Source: Aporrectodea caliginosa | Lineage: Eukaryota > Annelida > Clitellata > Crassiclitellata > Lumbricidae | DNA: 64,000 nt | Direction of reading: 5' to 3' | Assembly: GCA_020284085.1 (NCBI GenBank) | Contig: JACEVL010000290.1 | Span: 164,001-228,000, forward strand | Part shown: one piece after another, positions 60,323 through 64,000 of the stretch | Numbering within the stretch: position 1 is the first letter of the stretch | Layout: every line of letters starts with the position of its first letter | Notes under the pieces: model-generated | What the model was told of the DNA's origin: nothing | Databases searched by the model: none | What the model saw: only the letters and a program-made list of their open reading frames with translations | Program-made: the position numbers and the translations under genes

Positions 60323-61504
60323 ATGGATCTCGCATTCACCCCCGAAGAACAGGCCTTTCGCGAAGAGATTCGCGCCTGGGTCCACGCCCATCTGCCCCAG
60401 GACATTTCCCGCAAAGTGCGCAACGCGCTGCGGCTGACCCGCGCCGACTACCAAGACTGGGCCAGGATTCTGGGCAAAAAGGGCTGGCTCTGCCCTGGCT
60501 GGCCCCGGGAGTTTGGCGGTCCCGGCTGGAGCGTGGTGCAAAAGCACCTGTTCGAAGAGGAATGCGCGCTGGCCGGCGCGCCCCGCATCGTCCCGTTCGG
60601 CCCGGTGATGGTCGCGCCGGTGCTCATGGCCTTCGGCAGCGCCGCGCAGCAAAGGCGCTTCCTGCCCGGGATCGCGAGCGGCGAGGTGTGGTGGAGCCAG
60701 GGCTACAGCGAACCGGGATCGGGCTCGGACCTGGCCTCGATCAAGACCCGCGCCGAGCGCGTGGGCGACAAGTACATCGTGAACGGCCAGAAAACCTGGA
60801 CCACCTTGGGCCAGTACGGCGACTGGATGTTCAACCTGGTGCGCACTGAGCACCGAGGGCAAGCCCCAGGCCGGCATCTCGTTCCTGCTGCTGGACATGA
60901 AGTCGCCCGGCGTCACCGTGCGCCCGATCCGGCTGCTCGACGGCGAGTGCGAGGTCAACGAGGTGTTCTTCGACAACGTCGAGGTGCCCGCCGAGAACCT
61001 GGTCGGAGAAGAGAACAAGGGCTGGACCTACGCCAAGCACCTGCTCGCGCACGAGCGCACGAATATCGCCGACGTGAACCGCAGCAAGCGCGAGCTCGAG
61101 CGCCTGAAGCGCATCGCCAAGACCGAAGCGCGTGGGACGACGCACGCCTGCGCGACCAGATCGCGCTGCTCGAGGTGGACGTCGTGGCGCTCGAAATGCT
61201 GGTGCTGCGCGTGCTCTCGGCCGAGAAGTCGGGCAAGAACCCGCTGGACATCGCCGGCCTGCTCAAGATCCGCGGCAGCGAGATCCAGCAGCGCCTTGCC
61301 GAGCTGATGATGCTCGCCGCCGGCCCGTTCTCGCTGCCCTTCATCGAAGAGGCCATGGAGGCCGGCTGGCAGGGCGATTTTCCCGGCGGCGTCGCGGCCA
61401 ACGCCGCGCTTGCGCCAAGCTATTTCAACCTGCGCAAGACCACCATTTACGGCGGCTCGAACGAGGTGCAGCGCAACATCGTCGCGCAGACCCTGCTCGG
61501 TTGA
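60323..61504 (+). CDS. Acyl-CoA dehydrogenase
   Basis: About 395 residues: MDLAFTPEEQAFREEIRAWV start, QGYSEPGSGSDLASIKTRAE (flavin/substrate loop), YIVNGQKTWTTLGQYGDWMF, VEVPAENLVGEENKGWTYAK and C-terminal TTIYGGSNEVQRNIVAQTLL. The usual catalytic Glu of the Y-E-G-T type motif is replaced here by Gly-Gly (IYGGSNEVQ), as in the long-chain/steroid-type branch whose base lies elsewhere. Frameshifts at about 60853 and 61135. Paired with the next gene. Confidence 0.85.
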   Translation: MDLAFTPEEQAFREEIRAWVHAHLPQDISRKVRNALRLTRADYQDWARILGKKGWLCPGWPREFGGPGWSVVQKHLFEEECALAGAPRIVPFGPVMVAPVLMAFGSAAQQRRFLPGIASGEVWWSQGYSEPGSGSDLASIKTRAERVGDKYIVNGQKTWTTLGQYGDWMFNLVRTEHRGQAPGRHLVPAAGHEVARRHRAPDPAARRRVRGQRGVLRQRRGARREPGRRREQGLDLRQAPARARAHEYRRREPQQARARAPEAHRQDRSAWDDARLRDQIALLEVDVVALEMLVLRVLSAEKSGKNPLDIAGLLKIRGSEIQQRLAELMMLAAGPFSLPFIEEAMEAGWQGDFPGGVAANAALAPSYFNLRKTTIYGGSNEVQRNIVAQTLLG

Positions 61505-61544
61505 GCGTGGCGCGAATGCAGTTCCATCCCGGGGAGGCAAGAAC

Positions 61545-62657
61545 ATGGATTTCGATTTTTCCGACGACCAAGCGCAGCTGCGCGACGCCGTGCGCAAATG
61601 GGTGGACCGGGGCTACGGCTTCGAGCGCCGCCGGGCCATCGTGGCCGCGGGGGGCTTTGCGCGCGCAGCATGGAACGAGCTCGCCGGTCTGGGCCTCATG
61701 GCCCTGACACTGCCCGAGGCCCACGGCGGCATGGGCCAGGGCGCGATCGACGCCATGGTGGTGGCCGAGGAACTGGGCCGCGGAATCGTCCTGGAGCCGA
61801 TTGCGCAGGCCTTCATCGCGGGCAGCGTGCTGTCGAAGCACGCGCCGGCCGCCGTGCAGTCGGCCTGGCTGCCCCGCGTCGCCAGCGGAGAAGCGCTGCT
61901 GGTGCTCGCCCAGCAGGAGCGCAGGGCGCGCTACCGCCTCGACGTGTGCGACGCCCAGGCCAGCGCGTCGGGCGCTGGCCACGCGGTCAGCGGCGCGAAG
62001 AGCCTGGTCGCAGCCGGGGACTTGGCCGACGCCTTCATCGTCGCGGCCCGGCTCGACGGCAGGATCGCGCTGTTCCTGGTGCAGCGCGCCGCCGGCGTGA
62101 GCGCGCAGGGCTACGCCACGCAGGACGGCAGCCGCGCCGCCGAAGTGCGCTTCAGCGACGCCCCCGCCACGCTCCTCACCAGCGACGGCCTGGCCGCGCT
62201 GGAACAGGCCGTGGACACCGGCATCGCCGCGGCCTGCGCCGAGGCCGTGGGGGTCATGGACAGGACCCTGGCCGTCACCATCGAATACCTGCGCCAGCGC
62301 CAGCAGTTCGGCGTTCCCATCGCGAGCTTTCAGGCGCTGCGCCACCGCGTGGCCGACATGAAAATGGAATTGGAATTGGCGCGCTCGATGAGTTACTACG
62401 CCAGCCTCAAACTGGACGCACCGGCTACACAACGCCGCGCCGCCATGGCCCGCGCCAAGGTACAGCTGGGCCAGTCGATGCGCTTCGTGGGCCAGCAGGC
62501 GGTGCAGTTGCACGGCGGCATCGGCATGACCGACGAATACATCGTGAGCCACTATTTCAAAAAGCTCACGCAGCTGGAGATGGTCTTTGGCGACACGCAG
62601 CACCACCTGGGAGAACTGTCGGGTCGCATGCAGGAGACGGCGGGCGTCTTCGCCTGA
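61545..62657 (+). CDS. Acyl-CoA dehydrogenase, second of an adjacent pair
   Basis: Intact 370 residues beginning MDFDFSDDQAQLRDAVRKWV. It has LTLPEAHGGMGQGAIDAMVV, a weakly conserved middle domain, QQFGVPIASFQALRHRVADM, and QAVQLHGGIGMTDEYIVSHY with FKKLTQLEMVFGDTQHHLGE. Two adjacent ACAD genes of this kind often encode alpha2beta2 heterotetramers in steroid side-chain or bulky acyl-CoA oxidation. That is an inference from gene pairing. Confidence 0.85.
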   Translation: MDFDFSDDQAQLRDAVRKWVDRGYGFERRRAIVAAGGFARAAWNELAGLGLMALTLPEAHGGMGQGAIDAMVVAEELGRGIVLEPIAQAFIAGSVLSKHAPAAVQSAWLPRVASGEALLVLAQQERRARYRLDVCDAQASASGAGHAVSGAKSLVAAGDLADAFIVAARLDGRIALFLVQRAAGVSAQGYATQDGSRAAEVRFSDAPATLLTSDGLAALEQAVDTGIAAACAEAVGVMDRTLAVTIEYLRQRQQFGVPIASFQALRHRVADMKMELELARSMSYYASLKLDAPATQRRAAMARAKVQLGQSMRFVGQQAVQLHGGIGMTDEYIVSHYFKKLTQLEMVFGDTQHHLGELSGRMQETAGVFA

Positions 62658-62757
62658 CAAATAGCCGCCGTGGAAGTGTGGCTATTGGCTGCTCCGTGGA
62701 CAAGGCCATCGCGCTGTCCCGACTCCCCGGATCACCCCGCCGGGCCGAATTCGGAAC

Positions 62758-64000
62758 TCAGCCGTGCCGGATGGCCACGGTCTTGAGCGTGGTAAAGCCG
62801 TATAGCGCCTCGAAGCCCTTTTCGCGGCCGTAGCCGCTGGACTTGACGCCGCCAAACGGCAGTTCCACGCCGCCTGCGGCGCCGTAGTTGTTGATGAACA
62901 CCTGGCCGCTGCGCACACGCCTGGCCATGCGCAGCTGGCGCGCGCCGTCGCGCGTCCAGATGCCTGCCACCAGGCCGAAGCGCGCGTGGCGTTGGCCAGT
63001 TCCACGGCGTGCTCCTCGTCCTGGAAGGCCATGGCCGAGAGCACGGGGCCAAAGACCTCCTCTTGCGCCAGGCGGTGCTGCACCGGCACGTCGCGCAGCA
63101 AGATGGGGGCCTGGTAGAAGCCGGTCTCGGGCGCTTCGTCGACCACGATGCCCTGCGCCACCGTGGGGATTCCGGCGCGCTGCGCGTCCGACGGAAGTCC
63201 CGCACGCGCTGCTGCTGCGCGCGGCGGATCAGCGGGCCGGCGTCCAGGTCCATGGCGGCGGGGCCGACGCGCAGCGCTTCAAAGGCCCGACCCAGGCGCT
63301 CCAGCAGGGGTTCGTAGATCGGCGCGTGGATCAGCACGCGGGACCCCGCCGAGCAAGTCTGCCCGGCGTTCTGCACGATGGCGTGCACGACGGCGGGGAC
63401 GGCGGCGTCCAGGTCGGCGTCGGCAAAGATGATTTGCGGGCTTTTCCCGCCCAGCTCCAGCGTCACGGGGCAGTGGCGCTCGGCGGCCAATTGCTGGATC
63501 AGCGTGCCGATTGCGGGGCTGCCGGTGAAGCTGATGTGGTCGATTCCCGGGTGCCGCGCCAGCGCGTCGCCCACCTCATGGCCGTAGCCGGTGACGATGT
63601 TCAGCGCGCCCGGCGCAAGGCCCGCCTCGACCGCCAACTGCGCCACGCGCAGGAGCGACAGGCAGGCGTCTTCGGCCGGCTTGACCACGCAGGCATTGCC
63701 CGCCGCGAGCGCGCCGCCCACGCTGCGGCCAAATATCTGCATGGGGTAGTTCCAGGGGATTACATGGCCCGTCACCCCGTGGGGCTCGCGCCAGGTGAAC
63801 GCGCTCGAGCCGTCGGCGCAGGGAATGGTCGCGCCATGGAGCTTGTCGCAGGCGCCGGCGTAGAACTCGAAGTAGCGCGCGAGCCCGAGCGCGTCGCTGC
63901 GTGCCTGCCGCGTGGGCTTTGCCGCAGTCGCGCTGCTCCAGCGCGGTCAGCTCGTCGGCATGCTCCAGTATCTTGGCGGACCAGCCGCTGCAGCAGCCGG
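62758..64000 (-). CDS. Aldehyde dehydrogenase (5' end outside the window)
   Basis: C-terminal three quarters of an ALDH, read leftwards from the window end. HVIPWNYPMQIFGRSVGGAL, HISFTGSPAIGTLIQQLAAE, VTLELGGKSPQIIFADADLD (general base Glu), IVQNAGQTCSAGSRVLIH (catalytic Cys) and PFGGVKSSGYGREKGFEALY near the C-terminus. Frameshifts at about 63175, 62985 and 63910. It shares a 125-bp identical block (63406-63530) with the ALDH at 30211, although the flanking protein is different. Confidence 0.85.

Noticed and set aside
26483..64000. Functional horizontal transfer of bacterial genes into the animal genome
   Set aside because: No introns, no host repeats, polyA sites or host promoters in 37 kb, and frameshifts throughout; chimerism is simpler. 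Kept only as an untested alternative.
1..64000. CRISPR arrays, tRNA or rRNA genes
   Set aside because: I looked for regularly spaced repeats with unique spacers and for tRNA-like arms or rRNA signatures and saw none. Visual inspection cannot exclude a diverged tRNA.

Overview
The window is a chimera of two unrelated genomes. Bases 1 to about 26,480 are AT-rich animal DNA, with spliced exons, LINE and hAT mobile elements, and long microsatellites. Bases from about 26,485 to 64,000 are GC-rich bacterial DNA, densely packed with Shine-Dalgarno-led, overlapping operon genes. Gene content and composition of the bacterial part suggest a betaproteobacterium (Burkholderiales, Comamonadaceae-like). 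The animal is probably a marine invertebrate, perhaps an echinoderm; this is a weak guess from repeat style only. A mis-join of host and bacterial contigs is the simplest reading, and insertion into the host genome is not excluded.

Animal part. The most interesting signal is a tandem family of small secreted-peptide precursor genes that long-ORF searches miss. Three copies (A, bases 1-3,109; B, about 4,920-7,971; C, about 16,034-19,564) share one plan: a TATA-type promoter and 5' UTR exon (B and C), a signal-peptide exon, a propeptide exon ending inside a multibasic site, and a short variable last exon. A fourth promoter fragment lies at about 25,255. Between the copies are a complete non-autonomous hAT transposon with a perfect 8-bp target duplication (9,423-11,158), a decayed CR1/L2-type LINE buried in kilobase-scale CTT repeats (11,700-15,030), and a cluster of 5'-truncated R4/Dong-type LINEs with a restriction-like endonuclease, each set in (TAA)n (20,026-24,860). 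A broken copy of a widespread metazoan orphan family sits at 25,572-26,195.

Bacterial part, left to right: a catabolic operon (acyl-CoA dehydrogenase, SDR, TIM-barrel epimerase, enoyl-CoA hydratase, aldehyde dehydrogenase, GMC oxidoreductase); a ribose-type sugar ABC transporter followed by a TetR regulator, with similar palindromes in front of both; a lower-GC block (about 38.85-46.4 kb) with a GNAT acetyltransferase and a polar amino acid/opine-type ABC transporter, class III aminotransferase and M81 (MlrC-like) peptidase; a nicotinamidase; livFGMHK for branched amino acids on the minus strand; an orphan two-gene unit; a fadD missing its 5' end; pntB-pntA2-pntA1 transhydrogenase; a Phd-type antitoxin with a broken PIN-domain partner; class II fructose-bisphosphate aldolase; two acyl-CoA dehydrogenases; and a second aldehyde dehydrogenase cut by the window end.

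Most bacterial genes carry one or more single-base frameshifts but almost no in-frame nonsense mutations, which points to sequence errors rather than decay. Several gene pieces (livF fragment, 5'-truncated fadD with an AT-rich patch, cut PIN gene, short ORF at 29,354) look like internal contig joins. Coordinates of frameshifted genes span the whole reading.
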